Below are positions 6,522-13,501 of a stretch of DNA of 13,944 nt, one piece after another. The stretch comes from DASUSH01 sp036375215 (lineage in GTDB: Bacteria > Actinomycetota > Thermoleophilia > Solirubrobacterales > 70-9). The stretch spans positions 1 to 13,944 of the forward strand of contig DASUSH010000018.1 of assembly GCA_036375215.1 (NCBI GenBank), written 5' to 3'. Position 1 is the first letter of the stretch, and each line of letters starts with the position of its first letter. The notes under the pieces were generated by a model. The model did no database searches and had not been told where the DNA came from. It saw only the letters and a program-made list of their open reading frames with translations. The position numbers and the translations under genes are program-made.

Positions 6522-7275
6522 GCCGCCGCTCCCACATCTGCAGGGCGCCGAGGTCCCGGAAGCCGACCCGCTCGTAGACCGGCGCTCCGAGCTTCGTCGC
6601 CTGCAGGGTCGAGGTCCGCCGGCCGCGCTCGCGCGCGTCCCAGAGCGACTGCCGCATGAGCGCCGTCGCCAGGCCCCTCCCCCGCGCCGCCTCGCTGGTC
6701 GCGACCCAGGCGATCTCGGTGTCGTCGCCGGCGTCGATGGCGACCATCACGCCCGCGGTCTCGCCGTCGACCCTGACGCCGTAGGTGTGGACTTCGTCCG
6801 TGTCGAGCCGCGTGATCACCGGCGCGAAGCCCTCGTCGCCGTAGCCGTAGGCCTCGTCGTTCACGCGGGCCACCGCGGCCAGGTCGCAGTCCCGGAACCA
6901 GTCGAGCTCGCCGAGGTCCGGCCGCTCGATCGCGTCGAGCTCGGCGCCCATCGCCCGCGGTTCCGCGTCGAGCACGTGCCCGGCCCGCTCGAGCGCACGG
7001 ATCGCGACCGCGTCGTCCTCGGGCACCCAGACGGTCCAGGCGTCGACGCCCGCCTCGTCGTAGGCCGAGGCGAGCTCGTCGAGGGAGGCGGCGAGCGCGA
7101 CGGGGTCCGTGTAGATCACCGAGTTCGAGACCGACCGCTTCGGGGTCGCCGGGACGACCGCGGCGAAGACGCCGTCGCGCTCGATCGCGCGGCCGCCCTC
7201 GGAGCGCCGCGCGATCAGGCCCCAGGTCGCGAGCATGCTCTCGAGGACGACGTCGAGCCAGGCGTCGCGATCCAT
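6517..7275 (-). CDS. GNAT-family N-acetyltransferase
   Basis: 252 residues from ATG 7275. The C-terminal half is a GNAT domain: strand beta-4 EIAWVATSEAARGRG leads into the acetyl-CoA pyrophosphate loop RGRGLATALM (about 198-207), and motif B follows as TSTLQATKLGAPVYERVGF (about 221-239). The N-terminal half (about 1-115) has the outline of a second, degenerate GNAT-like fold (AIRALERAGH near 91-100) without the CoA loop, as in many two-domain bacterial GNATs. The acceptor substrate cannot be predicted. It is cytosolic. The frame is open to 7488, but ATG 7275 is chosen because upstream sequence belongs to the O-methyltransferase and the domain is complete from here. The gene follows the O-methyltransferase stop by 14 nt, so it is probably the last gene of that transcript. 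Confidence 0.88.
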   Translation of the reverse strand: MDRDAWLDVVLESMLATWGLIARRSEGGRAIERDGVFAAVVPATPKRSVSNSVIYTDPVALAASLDELASAYDEAGVDAWTVWVPEDDAVAIRALERAGHVLDAEPRAMGAELDAIERPDLGELDWFRDCDLAAVARVNDEAYGYGDEGFAPVITRLDTDEVHTYGVRVDGETAGVMVAIDAGDDTEIAWVATSEAARGRGLATALMRQSLWDARERGRRTSTLQATKLGAPVYERVGFRDLGALQMWERRR

Positions 7276-7289
7276 CGTCGGCCCGCCCA

Positions 7290-7946
7290 CTACCGCTTCC
7301 TCGCGATCGTGATCCCGTCGGCGATCCCGACCATCGCCAGGTCGACGCGCTCGTCGCCCGCGAGGCGGTCGTTGAGCGTGGCGAGCGCGGTCGCGGACTC
7401 GTCGTCGGCCGGCGGGTCGACGACGCGCCCGGAGAGCAGCACGTTGTCGAGCAGGACAAGGCCGCCGGCCCGCAGCCGCGCCAGGCACTGCTCGTAGTAG
7501 TCGGCGTAGCCGGGTTTGTCGGCGTCGATGAAGGCGAGGTCGAACGCCTCCTCCTCCGGCAGTGCGCGAAGCGTCTCCGATGCCGGGCCGACACGCAGGT
7601 CGACCCGGTCGGCGAGCCCCGCCTCGGCGATCCAGCGGCGGGCCACCTCGGCGCGGCCGGGGTCGAGCTCGCAGGCGACGAGCTCGCCGTCATCGGGCAG
7701 GGCGCGGGCGATGCAGATCGCCGAGTAGCCGGTGAAAGTGCCGACCTCGATCGCCCGCCGGGCGCCGATCGCCCGGGCGAGCAGGCCCATGAAGGCGCCC
7801 TGGTCGGGGGCGATCTGCATCACCGCCATCTCGCCCTCCTCGCGCTCGGTCTCCTCCTGCAGACGGGCGAGGAGGTCGTCCTGGCGCGCCCCGCGCTCGA
7901 CCATGTAGGCGTGGATCTCGTCGGTGAGGGCGGTGAACTTGGACAT
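7290..7946 (-). CDS. Class I SAM-dependent O-methyltransferase (caffeoyl-CoA type)
   Basis: 218 residues, the usual length for the methyltransferase family 3 (catechol/caffeoyl-CoA OMT-like) group. SAM motif I is IEVGTFTGYSA (about 66-76), an acidic Glu93 ends the next strand (ACELD), and the divalent-metal site is marked by Asp141 in FIDADK and Asp167-Asn168 in LLDNVL. The N-terminal helices (residues about 1-45) contain MQIAPDQG, typical before the SAM domain. Members methylate vicinal hydroxyls of catechol-like compounds with Mg; the bacterial substrate here is unknown. ATG 7946 begins the normal N-terminus; the Shine-Dalgarno is weak. It follows the multicopper oxidase stop by 20 nt and precedes the acetyltransferase by 14 nt, so it is probably co-transcribed with both. 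Confidence 0.92.
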   Translation of the reverse strand: MSKFTALTDEIHAYMVERGARQDDLLARLQEETEREEGEMAVMQIAPDQGAFMGLLARAIGARRAIEVGTFTGYSAICIARALPDDGELVACELDPGRAEVARRWIAEAGLADRVDLRVGPASETLRALPEEEAFDLAFIDADKPGYADYYEQCLARLRAGGLVLLDNVLLSGRVVDPPADDESATALATLNDRLAGDERVDLAMVGIADGITIARKR

Positions 7947-7966
7947 CCCGGCGAGCTACCCCCGCG

Positions 7967-9520
7967 CTAGTCGGTGACGGTGACGGTGCCCATCATCCCG
8001 CGGTCCTCGTGGAAGAGCATGTGGCAGTGGAAGACGAACTTGCCCGTGTAGTCGGTCGGCCGGGTACGCATCGTCACCTTCCCGCCCGGCGGCATCTTGA
8101 CGGTGTCCTCGGGGTCGATGTCCCCCTCCGGGACGTCCTGCGGCCTGCCGGTCGAGACGTCGGGGACCGCCTTCGCCTCGTAGTCCGTGACCTGGAAGTC
8201 GTTCACGTGGATGTGGAACGTGTGCCACTCCTCGGAGCCGTTCACCAGCACCCATTCGTTCACCTCGCCGAGCCGCATCGTCTGGTCGATCCGGTCGGGC
8301 GAGAAGGTCTTGCCGTTGATCAGGAACTCGAACTGCCCGGGCGCGACCTCCTCCTCGGTGTAGACGATCTTGTGCCGCTGGTCGACCTCGGCGTCGCGCA
8401 GGTCCTCCCACTCGTCCGCCGGCAGCTCGCCGAGCGGGAGCTCGTCGTCGACCGGCTCGCCCGCCGCGGTCATCGTGGCGATCGTCGAGCCCGCAAGCCG
8501 GCCGTGCTGGAACTGCGAGAAGGGCAGCGACTCGAGCTCGTAGGCGCCCTCCTCCCCGCCCTGGACGAGCACCTCGCGCCGCTCGCCGGGGCCGATCAGG
8601 AGCTTCTCCTGCGGGCTCACCTCGGTGAGCGTGTTGCCGTCGTTGGCGAGCACGTAGAGCGTGTGGCCGTGCAGCCGCATGTTGACGATCGCGTTGTCGT
8701 TGCCGTTCAGGATCCGCCAGCGCTGCACCTGGCCGGGCCTGATCGGGATCTCGGGCTCGAGCTCGCCGTTCACGAAGTACGGGCTCTTCTCGGTCTCGCT
8801 CTTCTGCACCGGGACGACCTCGCCGTCGCCGAGCTGGGTCGAGGTGATCACCATCGTCCGCGTCGGGATGTCGCGGATCTCGGGGGCCACGTCGAGGCCG
8901 CCGCGCATGTCGATCACGCCGAGCAGGCCGGCGTAGACCTGGGGCTCGGAGTAGCCGTGACGATGGGGGTGGTACCAGAGCATCCCCGGCGGGTGGTCCT
9001 CGGGGATGTCGTACTCGTAGGTCTGCTCCTCGCCGGGCGCCTGCTCGAGGAAGACGTTGTCGGAGTTCCCGTCGGGCGAGACGTGGAATCCGTGGGTGTG
9101 GAGGTTGATGAGCTGGCCGTGGCCCCCTCCCTCGCCGTGCTCGTGCGCCTCGGGGGCGACGCCCCCGTCCCACGACGCCGGCGTGTCCCCGAGGTCGTTG
9201 ACGTAGTTGACGACGAGGCGATCGCCCGGGCAGACGGCGAGCGTCGGCCCCGGCACCGAGCCCTCGTAGTTCATCGTCTCGTACTCGTCGCCGTCGAGCT
9301 CGACCGGGCCGTAGGAGGCGCGCAGGGTGGTCTCGAGGACGCCGTCCTCGCTCGAGCGCACGGGCGGCTCGGGGAACCCGTCGTCGATCGTCGGCCGGGC
9401 GTCGGCGGGGCAATCGGCGGCCGCGCTCCGGGACGTGTCATCGCCGTCGTCGCCGCCGCAGCCGGCAGCGCCGATCGCGAGCGCGGCGGTGGCAGAGGCG
9501 GCGAGCCTCGCCCAGCTCAC
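7967..9520 (-). CDS. Lipoprotein multicopper oxidase
   Basis: 517 residues. The N-terminus is a lipoprotein signal: hydrophobic Ala/Leu/Ile core, then Gly-Ala-Ala-Gly-Cys21 and a Gly/Asp-rich linker, so the enzyme is anchored outside the cell membrane. All four copper-ligand clusters are present: HTHGFH (141-146), HPHRHG (184-189), HTFHIH (433-438) and HCHMLFHEDRGM (498-509). Cys499 would bind type 1 copper, with Met509 as axial ligand. Three cupredoxin domains fit the length, as in laccase/CotA-like enzymes that oxidise phenols or metals with reduction of O2 to water. A His-rich insertion (EAHEHGEGGGHG, 124-135) sits just before the first cluster. The start is GTG 9520, forming a GTGA overlap with the rhomboid-like gene's stop, so translation is coupled. 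The O-methyltransferase follows after 20 nt. Confidence 0.93.
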   Translation of the reverse strand: MSWARLAASATAALAIGAAGCGGDDGDDTSRSAAADCPADARPTIDDGFPEPPVRSSEDGVLETTLRASYGPVELDGDEYETMNYEGSVPGPTLAVCPGDRLVVNYVNDLGDTPASWDGGVAPEAHEHGEGGGHGQLINLHTHGFHVSPDGNSDNVFLEQAPGEEQTYEYDIPEDHPPGMLWYHPHRHGYSEPQVYAGLLGVIDMRGGLDVAPEIRDIPTRTMVITSTQLGDGEVVPVQKSETEKSPYFVNGELEPEIPIRPGQVQRWRILNGNDNAIVNMRLHGHTLYVLANDGNTLTEVSPQEKLLIGPGERREVLVQGGEEGAYELESLPFSQFQHGRLAGSTIATMTAAGEPVDDELPLGELPADEWEDLRDAEVDQRHKIVYTEEEVAPGQFEFLINGKTFSPDRIDQTMRLGEVNEWVLVNGSEEWHTFHIHVNDFQVTDYEAKAVPDVSTGRPQDVPEGDIDPEDTVKMPPGGKVTMRTRPTDYTGKFVFHCHMLFHEDRGMMGTVTVTD

Positions 9521-10308
9521 TCGCGCCGGAACGCCGTCGCGGCGAGCCCGGCGACCGCGCCCACGATGCCGCCGGCGACCCCGGCGGGGAAGTTGGCGAG
9601 GCTGTCGACGACCGGCAGCAGGAGCAGCACCGCCGCGGCGACCAGGACGCCGATCCAGTCAAGCGGGTCGTCGGCGAGCGCGTCCGCCTCGTCGCGGCGG
9701 ATCACGTACCAGGCGCACAGCGCGCCGAGGGCGACGCCGTTGCCGCCCGCCGCGACTACGATCCCGCCGTCGATCGTGGAGTCGATCCCGACGGCGGCGA
9801 GCATCCCCAGCGACCCCGAGGCGACCAGGAGCAGCGCGGTCGGGATCGGGCCGAGGCGGCGCTCGAGCCCCGGGCAGAAGATCGCGAGCGCGACCGCGAT
9901 CACGAAGAGGTAGCCCGCGTCGTCGAACACCCACGGCGCGGTGACGTACCGCCACCACTCGCCGTCGATCGGGCCGACGATCGCCCCGACGCTCTCGACG
10001 TCGAGCCCGGCCGCGGTGTGGACGAGCAGCAGGATCGCCGGCGCCAGGATCGCCGCGATCGTCACGTAACCGGCCCGCCCAACCCCCTCGCCCACCCGGA
10101 CCCTGGCGGCGCGCTCGGCGGCCGCCTCCTGGCGGCGGCGGGTGCGCCGCTGGCGCTTGGACTCCTTCGCGGTGAGCTCGTCGCCAACGCGCTCGAGCTG
10201 CGGGGCCCGCTTGCGGAGCCGGGTGCCGCAGTACGGGCACTCGGTGACGTAGGGGCTCACCTCGGAGCCGCAGCTCTTGCAGACCACGCTCAGCTCAGGC
10301 GAGCTCAC
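9517..10308 (-). CDS. Zinc-ribbon rhomboid-like membrane protein lacking catalytic residues
   Basis: 263 residues from GTG 10308. Cys10/Cys13 and Cys24/Cys27 form an N-terminal zinc ribbon (CKSCG ... CPYCG), followed by a highly basic helix (residues about 46-72) and about six membrane segments. The rhomboid outline is visible: EWWRYVTAPWVF (about 117-128), the CPGLERRLG loop (145-153), a Gly-rich helix at GGNGVALGAL (188-197), and a final Gly-rich helix. In active rhomboids the helix-4 motif is GxSG, with His in the last helix; here Asn190 replaces the serine, the terminal helix has NFPAGVAGG without His, and the early His/Asn motif is also missing. It should therefore not be a protease. GTG 10287 is an alternative start. 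TATTCT (10320-10315) sits 6 nt before GTG 10308, which suggests a leaderless message. Its stop overlaps the multicopper oxidase start. Confidence 0.87.
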   Translation of the reverse strand: MSSPELSVVCKSCGSEVSPYVTECPYCGTRLRKRAPQLERVGDELTAKESKRQRRTRRRQEAAAERAARVRVGEGVGRAGYVTIAAILAPAILLLVHTAAGLDVESVGAIVGPIDGEWWRYVTAPWVFDDAGYLFVIAVALAIFCPGLERRLGPIPTALLLVASGSLGMLAAVGIDSTIDGGIVVAAGGNGVALGALCAWYVIRRDEADALADDPLDWIGVLVAAAVLLLLPVVDSLANFPAGVAGGIVGAVAGLAATAFRRE

Positions 10309-10314
10309 GGAACG

Positions 10315-10320
10315 AGAATA
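10315..10320 (-). promoter_or_regulatory. Candidate -10 element of the rhomboid-MCO-OMT-GNAT set
   Basis: TATTCT on the - strand ends 6 nt before GTG 10308. A -10 at this distance would place the transcription start at or next to the GTG, consistent with a leaderless transcript and with the absence of a Shine-Dalgarno. No convincing -35 is seen. Confidence 0.3.
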
Positions 10321-10370
10321 GCTTTCAACCAATCCCGTTACGAGGGGGGCGAACGCCGATGTGGGGGCCC

Positions 10371-10398
10371 GGCGTTTTGCGCCTCCGCGAAGCGAGGC
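10371..10398. other. GC-rich hairpins after the carboxylate-amine ligase gene
   Basis: In the 125-nt gap between the ligase stop and the rhomboid-like start, GGCG/CGCC can pair around TTTTG (10371-10383) and GCCTC/GAGGC (10381-10398) can pair around a short loop, extended by two more pairs past a bulge. The structure could end the ligase transcript on the - strand, but there is no T-tract after it in that direction. Confidence 0.3.
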
Positions 10399-10433
10399 GA
10401 GCCGGGCCGCCACGTCGGCGGTCGCCCCGCCTC

Positions 10434-11546
10434 CTACGCCCGGCTCTTCTCGACGATTTCCTCGACGATCGCGCGTGGATCGGCGCCGCCGTCGGCGAGC
10501 TCGAGCTGGCGCCGGGCGCCGGTGCCGCGGGAGATCATCCCCTCGGCCGCCTCGAGCTCGTCGACGCAGCCGAGCGCCTCGGCGTCGTCGTGGAGGGTCT
10601 CGATCAGGTGGCGCACCATGTCCGGCGCCGGCACGACCTTGCGGTGCGGGAAGTCGACCAGGTCGCCTTCGAGCCCCCGCAGGGCCGCGCGCACCTTGTT
10701 GTCGTCGACGAGCTCGGTGGGCACCTCGACGAGGACCTCGCCGCTGTCGAACTGGCCGGCGAGGCCGTGGGCGAGGCAGTGGGTCATCGCGGCGAGCGCG
10801 GCCGTGTCCTCGAGCCGGGTCTGCTGGTCGAAGACGCGGGTCTCGACGGTGCCGAGGTTCGGGTGCGGCCGGACGTCCCACCACAGGTAGGTGTAGTCCT
10901 CGATCGCGCCGGCGGCCATCATCAGCTCGACCCGGCGTGAGTAGATCTCCCAGGTGCCGTAGTGGGGCGGCACGCCGACCCGCGGGAAGGCCCGGAAGAC
11001 CGCGGTCCGCGCCGACATCATCCCGGTCTCCTCGCCGCGCCAGTAGGGCGAGTTCGAGGAGAGCGCGAGCAGGAGCGGCAGGTAGCGGCGGATCCCGTCG
11101 GCGACGTAGATGGCCTTGTCGGGGCCGTCGATCGCGACGTGGACGTGGGTGCCGAAGATGAGCTCCTGGCGCGCGATCCAGCCGAGCTCCGCCGCGAGCT
11201 CCCGGTAGCGCTCGCGCTCGACGATCTTCTGCTCCTCGGCCAGCGCGAACGGGTGAGTGCCCGCGGCGCCCACGAGATAGCCGTTCGCCTCGGCGACCTC
11301 GCTGACCGCCCGGCGCAGGTCGCGCAGCTGCGCCGTCGTCTCGGCGACCGTGCGGCACGGCGCGGTCGCGACCTCCAGCACCGCCTGGAAGAGCTCGGGC
11401 TTCACGTGGCCGGTGACGTCGTCGGGGACGCCGGCGAGGATCGCCTCGATGCCCTGGCCCAGGTCGAGCGTCTCGGCGTCGACCAGCATCAGCTCCTCCT
11501 CGACGCCGATCGTGAACGGTGGCCCGTCGAAGCGGTGCTCGAGCAT
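10434..11546 (-). CDS. YbdK-type carboxylate-amine ligase (glutamate-cysteine ligase family 2)
   Basis: 370 residues from ATG 11546, matching the usual YbdK length. Family motifs are IGVEEELMLVD (about 13-23), HVKPELFQAVLEVAT (about 47-61), ELIFGTHVHVAI (about 128-139), SSNSPYWRG (about 163-171), and LWWDVRPHPNLGTVETRVFD (about 221-240). These belong to the GCS2 fold that uses ATP to join the gamma-carboxyl of glutamate, or a similar carboxylate, to an amine. E. coli YbdK has only weak glutamate-cysteine ligase activity, so the true substrate is unknown and glutathione synthesis should not be assumed. A GTG at 11585 would add 13 residues, but ATG 11546 starts at the family's normal N-terminus and leaves room for a promoter. 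The gene is divergent from the aldolase and appears monocistronic. Confidence 0.9.
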   Translation of the reverse strand: MLEHRFDGPPFTIGVEEELMLVDAETLDLGQGIEAILAGVPDDVTGHVKPELFQAVLEVATAPCRTVAETTAQLRDLRRAVSEVAEANGYLVGAAGTHPFALAEEQKIVERERYRELAAELGWIARQELIFGTHVHVAIDGPDKAIYVADGIRRYLPLLLALSSNSPYWRGEETGMMSARTAVFRAFPRVGVPPHYGTWEIYSRRVELMMAAGAIEDYTYLWWDVRPHPNLGTVETRVFDQQTRLEDTAALAAMTHCLAHGLAGQFDSGEVLVEVPTELVDDNKVRAALRGLEGDLVDFPHRKVVPAPDMVRHLIETLHDDAEALGCVDELEAAEGMISRGTGARRQLELADGGADPRAIVEEIVEKSRA

Positions 11547-11630
11547 CGGGCGCAGCCTAGTCAGAGCGTCGGCCGTCCGGCGCACCGGTAATACACTCGG
11601 GATCGCAAGCAGCCAAGGAGGAAACGAGCC
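11547..11630. promoter_or_regulatory. Divergent promoter region, ligase / aldolase, with aldolase ribosome-binding site
   Basis: AAGGAGG at 11615-11621 lies 9 nt before GTG 11631 and is the strongest Shine-Dalgarno in the window; it decides the aldolase start. TACACT (11592-11597) is a candidate + strand -10, giving a leader of about 27 nt. On the - strand TATTAC (11593-11588) overlaps it and would start transcription about 35 nt before ATG 11546. No clear -35 is seen on either side, and the two candidate -10s overlap. Confidence 0.45.
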
Positions 11631-12551
11631 GTGGAAGTCAAGACCGCAACCGAGCAGAAGTCGCTTCTCAGCGTCCTACCGCCGGGGAAGCGAGCCCGCC
11701 TGCGCCGCCTTTTGTTCGAGTTCGGCCCGGGCCACGGCACGCTGATGCTCCTCCCCATCGACCAGGGGATCGAGCACGGCCCGCGCGACTTCTTCCCGAA
11801 CCCCGCCTCGAAGGACCCGGATTACCAGTTCAGGCTCGCCGCCGAGGCCGGCTACTCCGCGATCGCCTGCCAGATCGGGCTCGCCGAGAAGTATTACCCC
11901 GACTACGCCGGGCAGGTCCCGCTGATCCTCAAGGTGAACGGCAAGACCGACGTGCCGCCCTCCGACGACGCCTTCTCGACGACCAACTCGTCGGTCGAGG
12001 ACGCGGTCCGGCTGGGCGCCGACGCGGTGGGCTACACGATGTACCTGGGCTCCCCGCGCCAGGACGATGACCTGCTCCAGCTCAAGGGCGTGCGCGAGGA
12101 CTGCGACCGCTTCGGGATGCCCCTCGTGGTCTGGGCGTACCCGCGCGGGTCCGCGATCGATGAGAAGGGCGGCCGGGACTCCTTCTACGCGATCGACTAC
12201 GCGGCTCGCATGGCGATGGAGATGGGCGCCGACGTCGTCAAGCTCAACTACCCGAAGCTGAACCCCGAGAAGGACAAGGCCGCCCCGGCGCCCTACAACG
12301 AGGGCGGCTTCAGCGAGGAGGAGGCGGTCCGGCACGTCGTCGAGTCCGCCGGCCGCTCGCTGGTCGTGCTCTCCGGCGGGTCGAGAACCGACGACGAGAC
12401 GGTCCTGCACCACACCAAGGCGATCGTGGAGGCCGGCGGCTCCGGCGTGATCTTCGGCCGCAACGTGTGGCAGCGCGAGTGGAACGAGGCGCTCGAGATC
12501 GTCGCTCAGATCAAGGAGACGCTGACCAGCCACGTCACGCGGATCCCGTAG
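11631..12551 (+). CDS. Class I fructose-bisphosphate aldolase (DhnA/FbaB type)
   Basis: 306 residues from GTG 11631. It has the archaeal-type class I aldolase signature: LPIDQGIEHGP (41-51), the Schiff-base lysine Lys204 in DVVKLNYP, LSGGSR (247-252) and the phosphate-binding GVIFGRNVWQR (272-282). The reaction is reversible cleavage of fructose 1,6-bisphosphate to dihydroxyacetone phosphate and glyceraldehyde 3-phosphate in glycolysis and gluconeogenesis, in the cytosol and without metal. Related DhnA-family enzymes act on other keto-sugars, so the substrate is probable, not certain. The first 25 residues are Lys/Arg/Leu-rich and precede the barrel. An excellent AAGGAGG ribosome-binding site fixes the start. 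The gene stands alone between a divergent ligase and a strong hairpin downstream. Confidence 0.93.
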   Translation: MEVKTATEQKSLLSVLPPGKRARLRRLLFEFGPGHGTLMLLPIDQGIEHGPRDFFPNPASKDPDYQFRLAAEAGYSAIACQIGLAEKYYPDYAGQVPLILKVNGKTDVPPSDDAFSTTNSSVEDAVRLGADAVGYTMYLGSPRQDDDLLQLKGVREDCDRFGMPLVVWAYPRGSAIDEKGGRDSFYAIDYAARMAMEMGADVVKLNYPKLNPEKDKAAPAPYNEGGFSEEEAVRHVVESAGRSLVVLSGGSRTDDETVLHHTKAIVEAGGSGVIFGRNVWQREWNEALEIVAQIKETLTSHVTRIP

Positions 12552-12572
12552 GGGACAGAGGGGACAGTCCCC
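12551..12572. repeat. GGGGACAG direct repeat ending in a GGGGACAGTCCCC palindrome
   Basis: GGGGACAG occurs at 12551-12558 and again at 12560-12567, and the second copy runs into TCCCC to give the palindrome GGGGACAGTCCCC (12560-12572). The first copy overlaps the last base of the aldolase stop codon. The form resembles short intergenic REP-type repeats mobilised by Y1 (TnpA-REP) transposases in other bacteria, but only one copy is in the window. Confidence 0.5.
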
Positions 12573-12589
12573 GCTGAACGTTCCGTTTC

Positions 12590-12615
12590 ACCGGGGCGGA
12601 TCCGACCGCCCCGGT
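12590..12615 (+). terminator. Strong hairpin between aldolase and thermonuclease
   Basis: ACCGGGGCGG (12590-12599) pairs perfectly with CCGCCCCGGT (12606-12615) around the 6-nt loop ATCCGA. The 10-bp, almost all G:C stem lies 39 nt after the aldolase stop and 15 nt before the next ATG. It lacks a run of T after the stem, as is common for actinobacterial terminators, so it most likely ends the aldolase transcript. Confidence 0.65.
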
Positions 12616-12630
12616 CCTCAGTCTCGGTGA

Positions 12631-13149
12631 ATGCGCTTTGGACGCACAGGCCCGAGCCTGGGGGCGATCCTCCTGCTCGCGATCGCCGTCGCCGCCCTGC
12701 TCGGCCTCGATCTGCCGGGCGGCGACGGCGATGAGGGGATCGCCGGCCGCGACGCCGAGGGCGACGTCGTGCGGGTCATCGACGGGGACACGATCGAGGT
12801 CGAGGTTGGCGGGCAGACCGAGGACGTCCGTTACATCGGCATCGACACCCCGGAGTCGGCGATTCCCGGGGAGCCGGTCGAGTGCTTCGGCAAGGAGGCC
12901 GCCGCTGCGAATGAGCGGCTCGTGGAGGGCGAGAGGGTGCGGCTCGTCTTCGACGCGGAGCGCCGCGATCACTACGGGCGGCTGCTCGCCTACGTCTACG
13001 CGCAGGGGACGTTCGTCAACGCGGACCTCGTGAAGCGCGGCTTCGCGACCACCCTCGAGATCGAGCCCAACACGTCGCGCGCGGACCAGCTCGGGCGCCT
13101 GGAGGCCGAGGCCGGGCAAGAGGGTGCCGGGCTCTGGAGCGCCTGCTGA
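12631..13149 (+). CDS. Exported or membrane-anchored thermonuclease (SNase domain)
   Basis: 172 residues. An N-terminal hydrophobic segment (about 9-28) is either a signal peptide or an anchor; no clear cleavage site follows. The SNase OB-fold runs from about residue 45 to 172. Compared with staphylococcal nuclease, Asp51 and Asp53 (VIDGDT) and Asp72 match the calcium ligands, and Arg67, Glu75 (VRYIGIDTPES) and Arg117 (DHYGRLLAYVY) match the catalytic Arg35, Glu43 and Arg87. It should therefore be an active, calcium-dependent extracellular nuclease on DNA and RNA. Two cysteines (85 and 172) could pair. ATG 12631 is the first codon of the hydrophobic segment's reading frame; the Shine-Dalgarno is weak. 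It is separated from the aldolase by a strong hairpin, so it probably has its own promoter. Confidence 0.9.
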   Translation: MRFGRTGPSLGAILLLAIAVAALLGLDLPGGDGDEGIAGRDAEGDVVRVIDGDTIEVEVGGQTEDVRYIGIDTPESAIPGEPVECFGKEAAAANERLVEGERVRLVFDAERRDHYGRLLAYVYAQGTFVNADLVKRGFATTLEIEPNTSRADQLGRLEAEAGQEGAGLWSAC

Positions 13150-13234
13150 TTCTGTGTGTGGATCGTTACGGGCCTGTAATCAACTGGCCATAACCGGTGT
13201 ACCCTTTGCTAGGTTCGACCAGGGGAATACCTAG
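13150..13234 (+). promoter_or_regulatory. Regulatory gap before the small membrane protein
   Basis: This 85-nt gap is less GC-rich than its surroundings. It holds an imperfect dyad TTACGGGCCTGTAA (13166-13179, one mismatched pair) that could be an operator, two -10-like hexamers TACCCT (13200-13205) and TAGGTT (13210-13215), and a Shine-Dalgarno-like AGGGGA (13221-13226) 8 nt before ATG 13235. No consensus -35 is seen, so promoter assignment is tentative. Confidence 0.35.
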
Positions 13235-13501
13235 ATGGAAAGCGCCACAGCCACAAGACTTGACCAGGACCTCGACCAGTTCGAGGACGCCTTCGAGCGC
13301 GAGGCCGCGCTCGAGCGCCAGCGCCGCAAGCAGCTCCGTCAGCGGGCTGCCAACCGCTCGCGCGCGCGCCGCATCCAGAAGACCGAGCGCGGCGGGAAGA
13401 TCCGGTTCAGCGTTCTCTTCACCGCGCTTGCCGCGACCGTCATCGCGGTCGTGGTCGTGATGTTCGAGATCCTGGCCTGGGTCATCACCAGCACCGGCTG
13501 A
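13235..13501 (+). CDS. Small basic single-pass membrane protein of unknown function
   Basis: 88 residues. The first 55 are strongly charged: an acidic helix (LDQDLDQFEDAFEREAA, about 9-25) and then a very basic Arg/Gln/Lys stretch (about 28-56) predicted to form a helix or coiled coil. A Val/Ala/Ile/Phe-rich segment (about 58-83) is one membrane span, leaving only a few residues outside, so the charged part should lie in the cytosol. I do not recognise a family. It resembles small septum- or envelope-associated proteins in layout only. AGGGGA upstream at suitable spacing supports ATG 13235. The gene is convergent with csrA, with 37 nt between stops. Confidence 0.8.
   Translation: MESATATRLDQDLDQFEDAFEREAALERQRRKQLRQRAANRSRARRIQKTERGGKIRFSVLFTALAATVIAVVVVMFEILAWVITSTG

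Noticed and set aside
8009..9913. A 634-residue + strand frame antisense to the multicopper oxidase
   Set aside because: Composition is Val/Leu/Arg/Asp low complexity typical of antisense shadows; the opposite strand has all copper motifs.
9517..11358. A 613-residue open frame on the - strand running through the ligase and rhomboid-like genes
   Set aside because: Only the last 263 residues look like protein; the rest is Arg/Pro/Ala-rich shadow of the ligase gene in another frame, a common artefact of high GC.
11615..11621. CsrA-binding site in the aldolase leader
   Set aside because: The GGA-containing sequence is a normal Shine-Dalgarno and no hairpin presents it in a loop.
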